A DNA stretch of 64,000 nt, taken from Nostoc sp. FACHB-280 (GTDB lineage: Bacteria; Cyanobacteriota; Cyanobacteriia; Cyanobacteriales; Nostocaceae). The stretch is taken from NCBI RefSeq assembly GCF_014697615.1, contig NZ_JACJSD010000005.1, forward strand, positions 124,001 to 188,000, in the 5' to 3' direction. The notes under the pieces are model-generated. The model searched no databases, was not told where the DNA came from, and saw nothing but the letters and a program-made list of their open reading frames with translations. This document shows positions 25,752-34,969 of this stretch, piece after piece (positions within the stretch are counted from its first letter, which is position 1; the number at the start of each line of letters is the position of its first letter). Both the position numbers and the translations under genes were made by a program.

Positions 25752-28445
25752 ATGCAAGCTGCTGAAAAACTGAGCAAAATTGTCAGCAATTCCGATGCAT
25801 GGATTTTGAGTAGTGCAGAGTTTCAAGAATTAGCAACAGAACTACTCAAACAAGGTTTAGTAGCTCATTATTCATTTAACGGCAATGCAGATGATAGCAG
25901 TGGAAACGGACTTCATGGATCTGTCTATGGTGCAACACTCACCAAGGATAGATTTGGTAATCCTAACAGTGCTTATCAATTTGATGGCATTGATGACTAT
26001 ATCGAAATTCCCCACAATGACCTGCTCAACCTTACAGATAACTTTACTATTTCCCTCTGGATTAACCAACCAGAAGATAATTCATTAAAAGGTTACAGAC
26101 TAATTGACAAAACTACAGCAGGTGTCAACGATGGCTATAATTTTGATACCTACGATGGTAGTACTGGTAGAAGATTGCGTCTAACTGGTGGAAAACAAAA
26201 TGTATCTGCTCACACTGCTTATTCTCTGAACGAGTGGCATCACGTAGCTGTAGTTTTTTCTAAAGGTGTATCAACCTTTTATTTAGATGGTATTGTTGAT
26301 GGTTCAGGACAACATCATAGTGAGGCCGTTAGTACTAATTCTTTAACTCTAAAAATTGGTGCAGCCCATAACTCTCAGGATGGTTTTTTCAAAGGTGTGA
26401 TAGATGATGTGCGGATTTATCATCGAGCATTGTCAGAAAAAGATATTCAAGAACTTTATGAATTTCCAACCGCACTTAGACAGTGTGTTTTAGAATTTAA
26501 TGGTCAAAATAATTATGTAGCTTTACCTGCTGTAAATATTGATTATTCTCAGGGCTTTAGTGTAGAAGCATGGGTACGCTACAACAGCTTTAAATATTGG
26601 TCAAGAATTATCGATTTTGGCAATGGTATAAGTAGCAATAATATTGTTTTTGCCAATCCAGAAACAACCAATCAACTAGCGTTAGATGTTAAAACTAGCG
26701 CCGGAGAAAAACGAATTACTAGCGCCGCAGTTCTAGAAACTGGCAAGTGGACGCACTTAGCTGCCACAGTTGATCAGTCAGGATTTGCGAAACTTTACAA
26801 AAATGGTGAGTTAATTCAAAGTGGACAGCTACAACTCCCAGCAAATATTAACCGAACACAAAACTACATCGGTAGAAGTAACTGGCCACAAGATGGTTAC
26901 TTTGATGGTCAAATATCAGAAGTGCGTGTTTGGAATATTGCTCGCAGCCAAGCAGAAATTCAACAGTATCTGCACAGCAGACTTGCAGGAAATGAGGCGG
27001 GGTTAGTTGGCTACTGGCAGTTAAATGAATGTTCCGGTACTGTTGTAGCCGACAAGACTAGTCGTGCAAATAACGGCACAGTTAACGGTGCGATTTGGCA
27101 ACAGCAAGAATTACTCATCAAACCTGCACCCGCAACCAACCTTGAAACTGTAAAACCAGTAGAACCAGCAGTAAATATACCAAACAATAGCAAAATCAAG
27201 CTGCAATCTTGGAAAAGTGATTACTTACACCGTCAAGATTCAGAACAAGGTGTCACAACTTGGGGTACAGGTATTGGTAATGAGTGGCTGGTGGAGTCGG
27301 TAAGCGATCGCATCATCAAACTAAAATCTTGGAAAGGTGATTACTTGCACCGTCCAGACTCAGAGCAAGGTGTCACAACTTGGGGAACTGGTATCGGTAA
27401 TGAGTGGCTGGTGGAATCAGTAAGCGATCGCACCATCAGGCTAAAATCTTGGAAAGGAGATTACTTACACCGTCCAGACTCAGAACAAGGTGTCACAACT
27501 TGGGGAACTGGTATTGGTAATGAGTGGAGACTGGAAGTTATTCCTACTGAAGATAGCAAACCGACTGCGGAACAAGTTACACCTATTGAACCAGTAACAC
27601 CACAGCCAGAAACCAATAATCTTCTAGTTGCGGAACAAGTCGCACCTGTAGAACCAGTCACACCACAGCCAGAAACCAATAATCTTCTAGTTGCGGAACA
27701 AGTCGCACCTGTAGAACCAGTAACACCACAGCCAGAAACCAATAATCTTCTAGTTGCGGAACAAGTCGCACCTGTAGAACCAGTCACACCACAGCCAGAA
27801 ACCAATAATCTTCTAGTTGCGGAACAAGTCGCACCTGTAGAACCAGTCACACCACAACCAGAAACCAATAATCTTCCAGTTGCGGAACAAGTCGTGCCTG
27901 TAGAACCAGTCACACCACAGCCAGAAACCAATAATCTTCCAGTTGCGGAACAAGTCGCACCTGTAGAACCAGTAACACCACAGCCAGAAACCAATAATCT
28001 TCCAGTGGCGGAACAAGTCGTGCCTGTGAAACCAGTCACACCACAGCCAGAAACCAATAATCTTCCAGTTGCGGAACAAGTTACACCTGTGGAACCAGTC
28101 ACACCACAACCAGAAACCAATAATCTTCCAGTGGCGGAACAAGTCGTGCCTGTGAAACCAGTCACACCACAGCCAGAAACCAATAATCTTCCAGTTGCGG
28201 AACAAGTTACACCTGTGGAACCAGTCACACCACAACCAGAAACCAATACTCTTCCAGTGGCGGAACAAGTCGTGCCTGTGAAACCAGTCACACCACAGCC
28301 AAGACCAAACACCAATAATATCAAAGCCAACAAGAATCAGCCTCAGACCTCAAGCAAGGCTAAATATGATAAAACCGATCTAATTGTTTATTTGTTTCTG
28401 ATTTTGTTGGTATTACTGATAGCTTGGCAGCTATTTAAGCAGTAA
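25752..28445 (+). CDS. Tail-anchored LamG-domain protein with two kinds of tandem repeats
   Basis: 897 residues. A short helical lead (1-33) precedes two LamG/concanavalin-like domains (about 35-235 and 240-440) with FNGNADDSSGNGLHG, FDGIDDYIEIPH, LNEWHHVAVVF and VIDDVRIYHRALS, then a parallel set in the second copy. Three 40-residue repeats follow (about 482-595) around KSWKGDYLHRPDSEQG, probably beta-trefoil-like sugar- or surface-binding modules. Then come twelve 21-residue Pro/Glu/Val repeats (PVEPVTPQPETNN), a basic stretch and one C-terminal membrane segment (LIVYLFLILLVLLIAWQLF) ending FKQ. No N-terminal signal peptide. If the tail anchor is the only targeting signal, the domains face the cytosol. 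Sugar binding is inferred from LamG. Confidence 0.85.
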   Translation: MQAAEKLSKIVSNSDAWILSSAEFQELATELLKQGLVAHYSFNGNADDSSGNGLHGSVYGATLTKDRFGNPNSAYQFDGIDDYIEIPHNDLLNLTDNFTISLWINQPEDNSLKGYRLIDKTTAGVNDGYNFDTYDGSTGRRLRLTGGKQNVSAHTAYSLNEWHHVAVVFSKGVSTFYLDGIVDGSGQHHSEAVSTNSLTLKIGAAHNSQDGFFKGVIDDVRIYHRALSEKDIQELYEFPTALRQCVLEFNGQNNYVALPAVNIDYSQGFSVEAWVRYNSFKYWSRIIDFGNGISSNNIVFANPETTNQLALDVKTSAGEKRITSAAVLETGKWTHLAATVDQSGFAKLYKNGELIQSGQLQLPANINRTQNYIGRSNWPQDGYFDGQISEVRVWNIARSQAEIQQYLHSRLAGNEAGLVGYWQLNECSGTVVADKTSRANNGTVNGAIWQQQELLIKPAPATNLETVKPVEPAVNIPNNSKIKLQSWKSDYLHRQDSEQGVTTWGTGIGNEWLVESVSDRIIKLKSWKGDYLHRPDSEQGVTTWGTGIGNEWLVESVSDRTIRLKSWKGDYLHRPDSEQGVTTWGTGIGNEWRLEVIPTEDSKPTAEQVTPIEPVTPQPETNNLLVAEQVAPVEPVTPQPETNNLLVAEQVAPVEPVTPQPETNNLLVAEQVAPVEPVTPQPETNNLLVAEQVAPVEPVTPQPETNNLPVAEQVVPVEPVTPQPETNNLPVAEQVAPVEPVTPQPETNNLPVAEQVVPVKPVTPQPETNNLPVAEQVTPVEPVTPQPETNNLPVAEQVVPVKPVTPQPETNNLPVAEQVTPVEPVTPQPETNTLPVAEQVVPVKPVTPQPRPNTNNIKANKNQPQTSSKAKYDKTDLIVYLFLILLVLLIAWQLFKQ
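27195..27528 (+). repeat. Three 120-bp in-frame tandem repeats
   Basis: Units start at 27195, 27315 and 27435 and encode 40 residues each (last one shortened). Very few differences between the second and third copies point to recent duplication inside the LamG gene. Confidence 0.9.
27558..28313 (+). repeat. Twelve 63-bp in-frame tandem repeats
   Basis: Units start at 27558 and every 63 bases up to 28251. Four near-identical LLVAEQVAPVEP copies come early. The later seven begin LPVAEQV, and their last five alternate VVPVKP and VTPVEP, which shows duplication of a 126-bp double unit. Encodes a stiff Pro-rich stalk. Confidence 0.93.
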
Positions 28446-28552
28446 TCAAGCACATAACTAAAATAGTTAGAGATGGAGAGCGATCGCATCATCACGGCGA
28501 TCGCTTTTCATTGTATAACCCCAGTAAATAGAAAATCAGCGAATTTTATCTC

Positions 28553-28589
28553 TATCACCTGTAACCTATCACCTGTAACCTATCACCTG
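28553..28589. repeat. 14-bp short tandem repeat
   Basis: TATCACCTGTAACC occurs two full times plus a partial third. A related array lies near 21826-21852. The rest of the 28446-28727 spacer has two HIP1 octamers near 28481 and 28498 and the region before ispG. Confidence 0.8.
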
Positions 28590-28727
28590 CTATATATGAT
28601 GAGGTATAGCGATCGTACATCTGCTTTTTTCCCATCTCATCGCTCAAAAAAGCCCCTATTGTGGCACTCTGAGAGACAGGATTGTTTAGTCTGAATATTT
28701 TAGCTACAAACATTTACTGAATGAGTT

Positions 28728-29954
28728 ATGCAAACTCTGCCTACACCTACAAGCTCAAACACCACATCTAGTCAACCCACCTTTGATACTACAATCAAGC
28801 GGCGTAAAACTCGCCCAGTCAAGGTCGGCAATGTCACCATCGGCGGCGGACACCCTGTGGTGGTGCAGTCAATGATTAACGAAGACACTCTAGATATCGA
28901 TGGTTCTGTCGCCGCAATTCGTCGCTTGCACGAAGTCGGCTGCGAAATCGTCCGTGTCACAGTGCCTAGCCTCGCTCACGCTGTAGCATTGGCAGAAGTT
29001 AAGCAAAAAATCATTAAAACTTACCAAGATGTGCCTATTGTGGCTGATGTACATCACAATGGTATGAAAATTGCTTTAGAAGTTGCCAAACACATCGAAA
29101 AAGTACGGATTAACCCAGGGTTGTATGTGTTTGAAAAACCAAACGCCAACCGCACCGAATATACCCAAGCAGAATTTGAAGAAATTGGCGATAAAATCCG
29201 CGAAACACTAGAACCCCTGGTAGTTTCCTTGCGCGACCAAGGCAAAGCTATGCGGATTGGGGTAAATCATGGTTCACTGGCAGAAAGAATGCTCTTTACC
29301 TACGGTGATACCCCAGAAGGAATGGTGGAATCAGCTTTAGAATTCATTCGCATTTGTGAATCATTAGATTTCCGCAACTTAGTGGTTTCCATGAAAGCAT
29401 CTCGCGTTCCCGTAATGGTAGCCGCCTATCGTCTGTTAGCCAAGCGGATGGACGAATTAGGAATGGATTATCCTTTACATTTGGGTGTAACCGAAGCAGG
29501 TGATGGTGAATACGGCAGAATCAAATCTACAGCTGGTATTGCCACCTTACTAACAGATGGTATTGGTGATACAATCCGCGTCTCTCTTACAGAACCACCA
29601 GAAAAAGAAATTCCGGTTTGCTATAGCATCTTGCAAGCTTTGGGATTGCGGAAAACAATGGTGGAATATGTCGCTTGTCCTTCCTGTGGACGTACCTTAT
29701 TTAACCTAGAAGAAGTGCTACATAAAGTCCGGGAAGCTACCAAACACTTAACTGGGTTAGATATCGCTGTGATGGGTTGTATTGTCAACGGCCCTGGCGA
29801 AATGGCAGATGCTGACTATGGTTATGTGGGCAAAACTCCTGGTTACATTTCTTTATATAGAGGGCGAGAGGAAATTAAAAAAGTTCCAGAAGACCAAGGT
29901 GTAGAAGAGTTAATCAATTTGATTAAAGCGGATGGTCGTTGGGTAGATCCTTAA
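28728..29954 (+). CDS. ispG: 4-hydroxy-3-methylbut-2-enyl diphosphate synthase
   Basis: 408 residues, normal cyanobacterial length. [19 protein letters not shown] begins the TIM barrel, and [15 protein letters not shown] and [14 protein letters not shown] are typical. The cluster ligands are in [10 protein letters not shown] and [20 protein letters not shown] (three Cys plus a Glu for a 4Fe-4S cluster). It catalyses the sixth step of the MEP isoprenoid pathway. In cyanobacteria electrons come from ferredoxin. Cytosolic. It stands alone with a short spacer to the protease gene. Confidence 0.96.
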   Translation: MQTLPTPTSSNTTSSQPTFDTTIKRRKTRPVKVGNVTIGGGHPVVVQSMINEDTLDIDGSVAAIRRLHEVGCEIVRVTVPSLAHAVALAEVKQKIIKTYQDVPIVADVHHNGMKIALEVAKHIEKVRINPGLYVFEKPNANRTEYTQAEFEEIGDKIRETLEPLVVSLRDQGKAMRIGVNHGSLAERMLFTYGDTPEGMVESALEFIRICESLDFRNLVVSMKASRVPVMVAAYRLLAKRMDELGMDYPLHLGVTEAGDGEYGRIKSTAGIATLLTDGIGDTIRVSLTEPPEKEIPVCYSILQALGLRKTMVEYVACPSCGRTLFNLEEVLHKVREATKHLTGLDIAVMGCIVNGPGEMADADYGYVGKTPGYISLYRGREEIKKVPEDQGVEELINLIKADGRWVDP

Positions 29955-30182
29955 TGAGTAAGGGGTATAGGTGTGTCGGGGTATAAGGGAAAATCTTCAC
30001 CCTACACCCTTACACCCGCACACCCAATCCCAACCACAAACTATTTCATACTTCATACTCCCCAACTTCGCCGGATTGTCAAGTATTTTCGTGAAATTAG
30101 AAATACATACCCGGTCTTTGCAGAATACCTGTGTTAGATTGGGCATACTGACTATTATTTTCCCTCTGACACAGCTGTCATT

Positions 30183-31469
30183 ATGGTGATTACAAAAAGT
30201 AGGCTTGTTTTGGGTGCTACGGCAGTAACACTCTCCACAATTGCTGTTACTAGCTTGGGCATTCACTCGCGTGGTCAGGCTTTATTTAAAGCAAGTCCCA
30301 AGGAAACAGTAGATGAAGTTTGGCAAATTGTTAACCGCCAATATGTAGATGGCACTTTTAACCAAGTAGATTGGCAGGCTGTTCGTAAGGAGTACCTGAA
30401 CAAGTCCTACAGTAATCAGCAAGAAGCCTATAAATCGATCCGGGAAATGCTGAAGAAGCTTGGTGATCCTTACACTCGGTTTATGGATCCGGAAGAGTTC
30501 AAAAATATGCAGGTTGATACCTCTGGCGAACTCACAGGTATCGGGATTACTATCAGTCAGGATGAAAAAACCAAGCAACTGGTTGTAATCGCACCCATTG
30601 AAGATACACCAGCATTTAAAGCGGGAATCTTGGCCAAAGATGTCATCCTCAAAATTAATGATAAAAGCACTCAGGGTATGGATACAAACCAAGCTGTATC
30701 CTTAATCCGTGGTGAACCAAATACTAAAGTTACACTCACAATTCAGCGTAATGGTGCTATTAAGCAATTCAACATCACACGCGCCAGAATTGAAATTCAT
30801 CCAGTACGTTATTCCCAAAAACAAACACCAGCAGGTAACATCGGCTACATCCGCCTGAACCAATTTAGCGCCAATGCTGGGAAAGAAATGCAAAATGCCA
30901 TCAAAGATTTAGAGTCGAAGAAGGTGGCTGGTTATGTTCTCGATTTGCGTGGAAACCCTGGTGGTTTGTTATTCTCTAGTGTAGAAATTGCCCGGATGTG
31001 GCTGGATAAAGGGACAATTGTTTCTACTATTGACCGCCAAGGTGAGCAAGAGCGAGAAGTCGCCAATGGCCGCGCTCTCACCACTAAACCATTAGTAGTA
31101 TTGGTTGATAAAGGTTCTGCTAGTGCTAGTGAAATTTTATCGGGAGCTTTACAGGATAATAAACGGGCTGTTTTGGTAGGTACTCAAACCTTTGGTAAAG
31201 GATTGGTACAGTCGGTACGTCCTTTAGATGATGGTTCCGGATTGGCGGTAACAATTGCCAAATATCATACCCCCAGTGGGAGAGATATTAATCATGAAGG
31301 TATCGCTCCAGATGTGAAGGTGGATTTGACAGATGCTCAACGGCAAGATTTGTGGCTGCATGAGCGTGACAAACTAGCAACTATGGCTGATCCACAATTT
31401 GCTAAAGGAGTAGAAATTTTGGGTAAACAAATTGCTGCCAAAGGTCTGACGAGCGCGGAGAAAAATTAA
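30183..31469 (+). CDS. Carboxyl-terminal processing serine protease (S41, Ctp)
   Basis: 428 residues. The N-terminal hydrophobic segment (LVLGATAVTLSTIAVTSLGI) acts as signal or anchor. A PDZ domain covers about 105-190 (GELTGIGITISQ, DTPAFKAGILAKDVILKIN). The S41 core has GYVLDLRGNPGGLL, the nucleophile in GSASASEILSGALQD and the general-base Lys in TFGKGLVQ. Family members include CtpA, which trims the D1 protein C-terminus, and CtpB/CtpC. Which of them this is cannot be told from sequence alone. Acts in the lumen or periplasm. Confidence 0.93.
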   Translation: MVITKSRLVLGATAVTLSTIAVTSLGIHSRGQALFKASPKETVDEVWQIVNRQYVDGTFNQVDWQAVRKEYLNKSYSNQQEAYKSIREMLKKLGDPYTRFMDPEEFKNMQVDTSGELTGIGITISQDEKTKQLVVIAPIEDTPAFKAGILAKDVILKINDKSTQGMDTNQAVSLIRGEPNTKVTLTIQRNGAIKQFNITRARIEIHPVRYSQKQTPAGNIGYIRLNQFSANAGKEMQNAIKDLESKKVAGYVLDLRGNPGGLLFSSVEIARMWLDKGTIVSTIDRQGEQEREVANGRALTTKPLVVLVDKGSASASEILSGALQDNKRAVLVGTQTFGKGLVQSVRPLDDGSGLAVTIAKYHTPSGRDINHEGIAPDVKVDLTDAQRQDLWLHERDKLATMADPQFAKGVEILGKQIAAKGLTSAEKN

Positions 31470-31473
31470 GGTT

Positions 31474-31659
31474 TTAGATGGGTTGGCATTTACCAGCCCT
31501 AATTAATCCAATCCGCCGCGCGATCGCTTCTTCTTGGGAAGCATAAGTCCCCCACTTTTCTATAATCTCTGGATCATCGTCCCTAACTAAGTTGCTGGGG
31601 ACGATGTCGCAATTTTGGGCTTTGCGCTTGACAATATACCAAAGTTGTGAATTTTCCAT
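31474..31659 (-). CDS. Small conserved-looking protein of unknown function
   Basis: 61 residues: MENSQLWYIVKRKAQNCDIV start, then LVRDDDPEIIEKWGTYASQE and a basic end. The pattern (short strand, acidic helix, EEAIARRIGLIRAGKC helix) looks like a folded domain rather than a random frame. Its start lies 2 bases after the stop of the Uma2 gene on the same strand, suggesting translational coupling. It converges with the protease gene. Family not recognised. Confidence 0.55.
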   Translation of the reverse strand: MENSQLWYIVKRKAQNCDIVPSNLVRDDDPEIIEKWGTYASQEEAIARRIGLIRAGKCQPI

Positions 31660-31661
31660 TG

Positions 31662-32213
31662 TTAGTTATTAATAATTTTTTCTACTGCAACATTAATATC
31701 AGGAAATGCTAGTGACTGAATTGTACCAGTCGTTAATGTTTGTTCTGAGGTATATACTCCATTAAGAATTTCTCGGAATATGATGAGATTTTGCTTTTTT
31801 AAATTCACAACCCAATATTCTAAAATACCTGCTTGAGCGTAGATTTTAGTTTTTATCTCTAAATCTTTTTCTAAACTAGAGTTAGCATATTCAATCACCC
31901 AGAAAATATTTTCTGGATATGGATGATGTTGTTTATATTCACGTCCCAAACGTTGGACAATGGCAATATCTGGTTCTGGTTCGGAGTTGTTGGGTAAGGT
32001 AATTGGTTTAGCTTCACGAATTGAGGCACGTTCACCCAGTAACTTTGCTAGATATTCACCGGCTTCATCACTAGAATAAGCATGAGGTTCGCTTTCTGGT
32101 GACATTTCAACGATTTCTCCTTGCAAAAGTTCAACTTGGCGATCGCTTAAAATGCCAGCATCAATCATGCGATGATATTCGTCAATCGTCCATTTAGCCA
32201 GAATTACACTCAT
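31662..32213 (-). CDS. Uma2 family (DUF820) restriction-endonuclease-like protein
   Basis: About 183 residues from the ATG at 32213. An in-frame start at 32237 adds eight residues without support. LLQGEIVEMSPESEPH, EPDIAIVQR, FWVIEYANSSLEKDLEIKT and YAQAGILEYWVVNL make the PD-(D/E)xK core with E, D, E and K in the expected order. Function of the very large cyanobacterial Uma2 family is unknown, and a nuclease role is inferred from fold. It is divergent from another Uma2 gene. Confidence 0.9.
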   Translation of the reverse strand: MSVILAKWTIDEYHRMIDAGILSDRQVELLQGEIVEMSPESEPHAYSSDEAGEYLAKLLGERASIREAKPITLPNNSEPEPDIAIVQRLGREYKQHHPYPENIFWVIEYANSSLEKDLEIKTKIYAQAGILEYWVVNLKKQNLIIFREILNGVYTSEQTLTTGTIQSLAFPDINVAVEKIINN

Positions 32214-32268
32214 GACGATTGATTCCTCCCATGTCAATCATGATGTTATCTTAGCAAGAGGGTGAGAA

Positions 32269-32310
32269 GTAAAAAGTAAAAAGTAAAAAGTAAAAAGTAA
32301 AAAGTAAAAA
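32269..32310. repeat. Heptanucleotide repeat, six copies of GTAAAAA
   Basis: Exactly six perfect tandem copies between the two divergent Uma2 genes. A length-variable repeat here could alter promoter spacing. It is of the short tandem repeat class typical of heterocystous cyanobacteria. Confidence 0.95.
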
Positions 32311-32392
32311 GATAATCCCCATAAATAAATTTAGGGGATTTAATCAGGACATATTATTTCTCGATGCTCCCCATCTCGAAATAAAATAACTT

Positions 32393-33025
32393 ATGAATAC
32401 CGTAGTTACATCAGAAAAAATTCATCTCCCTGCTGGTGCTGTTCTCAAACTTTTAGGAAACTGGCAAGACTATCAAAGAATGGTATCAGTGTTAGGCGAT
32501 CGCGCCATACCTCGAATTAAATATCGACCAGGGGAGATTTTATTGATGGCACCATTACCAGAACATGGAAGGGATGTAAGTTTGGTGGCTGATGTTGCTA
32601 AGGTTTTGTTTGATCATTTGAATCTCAGATATGACTCATTTACACCCATCACCATGAGTTTGCAAGAGGTTAGTGGTATTGAGCCTGATTTTTGCTTTTA
32701 TATTGAAAATTGGCAATCAGTGGTAGGTAAAAGCCGGATTGATTGGCAAAATGATCCGCCGCCAGATTTAGCCATTGAAATAGATGTTACTAGTTATACC
32801 GATATTAATGATTATTTAGTATATAAAGTGCCGGAAGTCTGGCTGCTGAGAAATAAAAAGTTGTTAATTTATACGTTACAAAGGGAAAATTATACACTGA
32901 GTGAAAGCAGTTATTTTCCTAACATTCCAGAAATTGCACAGCAATGTTTCCGAATTGCGCGGGAAGAAACGACAAGCGAAGCAATTAGATGGTTGCGGAA
33001 CTTTCTTGTATCCACACAAAAATGA
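32393..33025 (+). CDS. Uma2 family (DUF820) restriction-endonuclease-like protein
   Basis: 210 residues. IKYRPGEILLMAPLPEHG, GIEPDFCFYIEN, DLAIEIDVTSYTD and VPEVWLLRNKKLLIYTL mark the Uma2 fold. The core Lys is replaced or shifted (VTSYTDINDYLVYKVPEVW keeps a Lys further on). It is only distantly similar to the divergent Uma2 neighbour, so they are not recent duplicates. Soluble. Role unknown. Confidence 0.88.
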   Translation: MNTVVTSEKIHLPAGAVLKLLGNWQDYQRMVSVLGDRAIPRIKYRPGEILLMAPLPEHGRDVSLVADVAKVLFDHLNLRYDSFTPITMSLQEVSGIEPDFCFYIENWQSVVGKSRIDWQNDPPPDLAIEIDVTSYTDINDYLVYKVPEVWLLRNKKLLIYTLQRENYTLSESSYFPNIPEIAQQCFRIAREETTSEAIRWLRNFLVSTQK

Positions 33026-33063
33026 TTCACAAAGGTAGATAATTTTTTATAGATACTTTTGAG

Positions 33064-33822
33064 ATGCAACCGCCGATGAATGCTGATGAACGCCGATATA
33101 AAAATACAGAAGATTTTAAAATTTTGGATGTTCAAGATTTGGATGTAAATTATGGCGGGATTCAAGCACTGAAAAAGATTAATTTAACTATTAATAAAGG
33201 TGAGGTAGTGACTTTAATTGGTGCGAATGGTGCTGGTAAAACTACTACACTCAGAGCTATATCAAAAATAGTCAATCCTCAGCGTGGCGAAATTCTTTAT
33301 AGTGGACGCAATATTACCCGCCGTCAGCCTCATGAAGTTGTGCAATTGGGGATTGCTCATTGTCCAGAAGGGCGGAGAGTTTTAGCCAAGCAAACTGTTT
33401 TTGATAATTTATTATTAGGTGCTTATATCCGTTCTGATCAAGCAGAGATCAAAGCTGACATTCAACGTCAATTTGAGTTATTTCCGCGATTATTACAACG
33501 CCGCAATCAATTAGCCGGAACTCTCAGTGGTGGTGAACAACAAATGTTGGCGATCGCACGGGCTTTAATGAGTAGACCACAACTGTTATTGTTAGATGAG
33601 CCAAGCTTGGGTTTAGCACCAGCAATTGTCAAAGAAATATTCGCAATTATCGAAAATTTACGGGCAACAGGTGTAACTATTTTATTAGTAGAGCAGAACG
33701 CAAATTTAGCTTTACAAATTGCTGACCGAGGATATGTACTAGAAGCTGGTACTATCACTTTAACAGGTGCAACGTCAGAATTAATCAGTGATGAGCGAGT
33801 CAAAAAAGCTTATTTAGGATAA
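33064..33822 (+). CDS. Branched-chain amino acid-type ABC ATPase (LivF/NatE-like)
   Basis: 252 residues. Walker A GANGAGKTT, the LivF-type GIAHCPEGRRVLAKQTVFDN segment, signature LSGGEQQM, Walker B LLLLDEPSLGLAP and H-loop replaced by VEQNANLAL as usual in LivF. No permease or binding protein is near, but in Nostoc the Nat neutral amino acid transporter genes are scattered, so this is a candidate NatE. The first 20 codons (start PPMNADERRYK) read through a dispersed GATGAACGCCGAT repeat, so the original start may be lost or be the TTG at 33124. Confidence 0.87.
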   Translation: MQPPMNADERRYKNTEDFKILDVQDLDVNYGGIQALKKINLTINKGEVVTLIGANGAGKTTTLRAISKIVNPQRGEILYSGRNITRRQPHEVVQLGIAHCPEGRRVLAKQTVFDNLLLGAYIRSDQAEIKADIQRQFELFPRLLQRRNQLAGTLSGGEQQMLAIARALMSRPQLLLLDEPSLGLAPAIVKEIFAIIENLRATGVTILLVEQNANLALQIADRGYVLEAGTITLTGATSELISDERVKKAYLG

Positions 33823-33886
33823 TAGTTAATGTTTGATGATGATTTTTAAAGTCGAGGGATTAGAGATAGATTGATGCTGAATCATT

Positions 33887-34957
33887 TTAAATTGTGACTG
33901 TAAAGATACTACCCCTAGATTGATTATCTTCAATGGTAATTGTGCCGTAATGTGCCTCAACTGCCATTTTACAAAAAGCTAATCCTAAGCCAATTTGCGA
34001 CACATCCGGCATTAGTGTACCTACTTCATACTTATCAAAAATAATTTTGCGTAAATCTTCAGAAACACCTTTACCAGAATCGATGACTTGTAACTTTGCT
34101 CCGCCTGTTGGTAAATATTCCGCACGCAAGGTAACTTGTGATTTGGATGGGGAAAACTTAATAGCATTAGTGAATAAATTATCTAAAACACGACGGAACA
34201 TTAAAGCATCAATTTCAATTGTGCCGCCAGGTTCTGGTAATTCACTAATTAAGGTGATTTTCTTTTGGGCGGCGATCGCTTCGACATCTGATAATGCTGA
34301 TTGACACAAAGAATGTAAATCTACTTGACTGTAATTGAGAACCATTTTGCCTGATTCCAATTTGGCCATGAGCAGTAAGCTATCAATTAAGGATTGGAGT
34401 TGTTGTCCAGCCAGTAAAATTTGCTCCACTTTTCCTTGTTGCTGTTTTTGGGATAAGCTTGGAAATTTCAGCATTTCAGCCCCTAAAACAATACTTGCCA
34501 AGGGATTTCGCAAATCATGGACAATCATATTTACCATGTCTTCGCGCAGTTTTAACAATAATTGTAGGCTGTCATACTGCTGCTTAATTCGCAACATAGA
34601 ATGAACTCTGGCACGTAATTCTACACCGTTGACGGGTTTACTAATAAAGTCATCTGCACCTGTAGCTAGACATCGAGCTAAATCTTCTTTAGCCGTTAAT
34701 GCCGTCACCATAATAATAGGAACGGCTTGCCACTTGGGTTGAGACTTGATGCGTTTACAGACTTCCATCCCATCCAGATCAGGCATCATCACATCCAGCA
34801 AAATCAAATCTGGCTGAAAACCATCCAGACGACTTAGAGCTTGTTGGCCATCAGGAGAATAGTGTAACTGGTAGTTTTCACCATCCAGCAAAGTTTCAAC
34901 AACATCAAAGTTATCTGGCTCATCATCAATAACTAAAATAGTGGATTGAGTCTTCAT
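33887..34957 (-). CDS. Response regulator-histidine kinase (REC-HisKA-HATPase)
   Basis: 356 residues. Receiver domain 1-120 with Asp55 (LILLDVMMPDLDG) and Lys in FISKPV. The kinase part follows with His147 in IVHDLRNPLASI, N box NLFTNAIKFS, G1 DSGKGV and G2 GLGLAFCKMAVEAHYG. This is a receiver-first kinase, often the second step of a phosphorelay fed by another hybrid kinase. Its start is 12 bases after the stop of the giant hybrid kinase, so both are one operon and probably partners. Confidence 0.93.
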   Translation of the reverse strand: MKTQSTILVIDDEPDNFDVVETLLDGENYQLHYSPDGQQALSRLDGFQPDLILLDVMMPDLDGMEVCKRIKSQPKWQAVPIIMVTALTAKEDLARCLATGADDFISKPVNGVELRARVHSMLRIKQQYDSLQLLLKLREDMVNMIVHDLRNPLASIVLGAEMLKFPSLSQKQQQGKVEQILLAGQQLQSLIDSLLLMAKLESGKMVLNYSQVDLHSLCQSALSDVEAIAAQKKITLISELPEPGGTIEIDALMFRRVLDNLFTNAIKFSPSKSQVTLRAEYLPTGGAKLQVIDSGKGVSEDLRKIIFDKYEVGTLMPDVSQIGLGLAFCKMAVEAHYGTITIEDNQSRGSIFTVTI

Positions 34958-34969
34958 CGAAAAGTTTTA

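Noticed and set aside
27558-28313. Regular repeat array, as in a CRISPR
   Set aside because: Units are directly adjacent, 63 bases, in frame and without unique spacers; they encode a Pro-rich stalk.
27461-28333. 290-codon minus-strand frame
   Set aside because: Mirror of the repeat region of the LamG gene; an open frame caused by the repeat's composition.
28473-28694. 73-codon plus-strand frame before ispG
   Set aside because: It includes a short tandem repeat and HIP1 octamers, with no family features.
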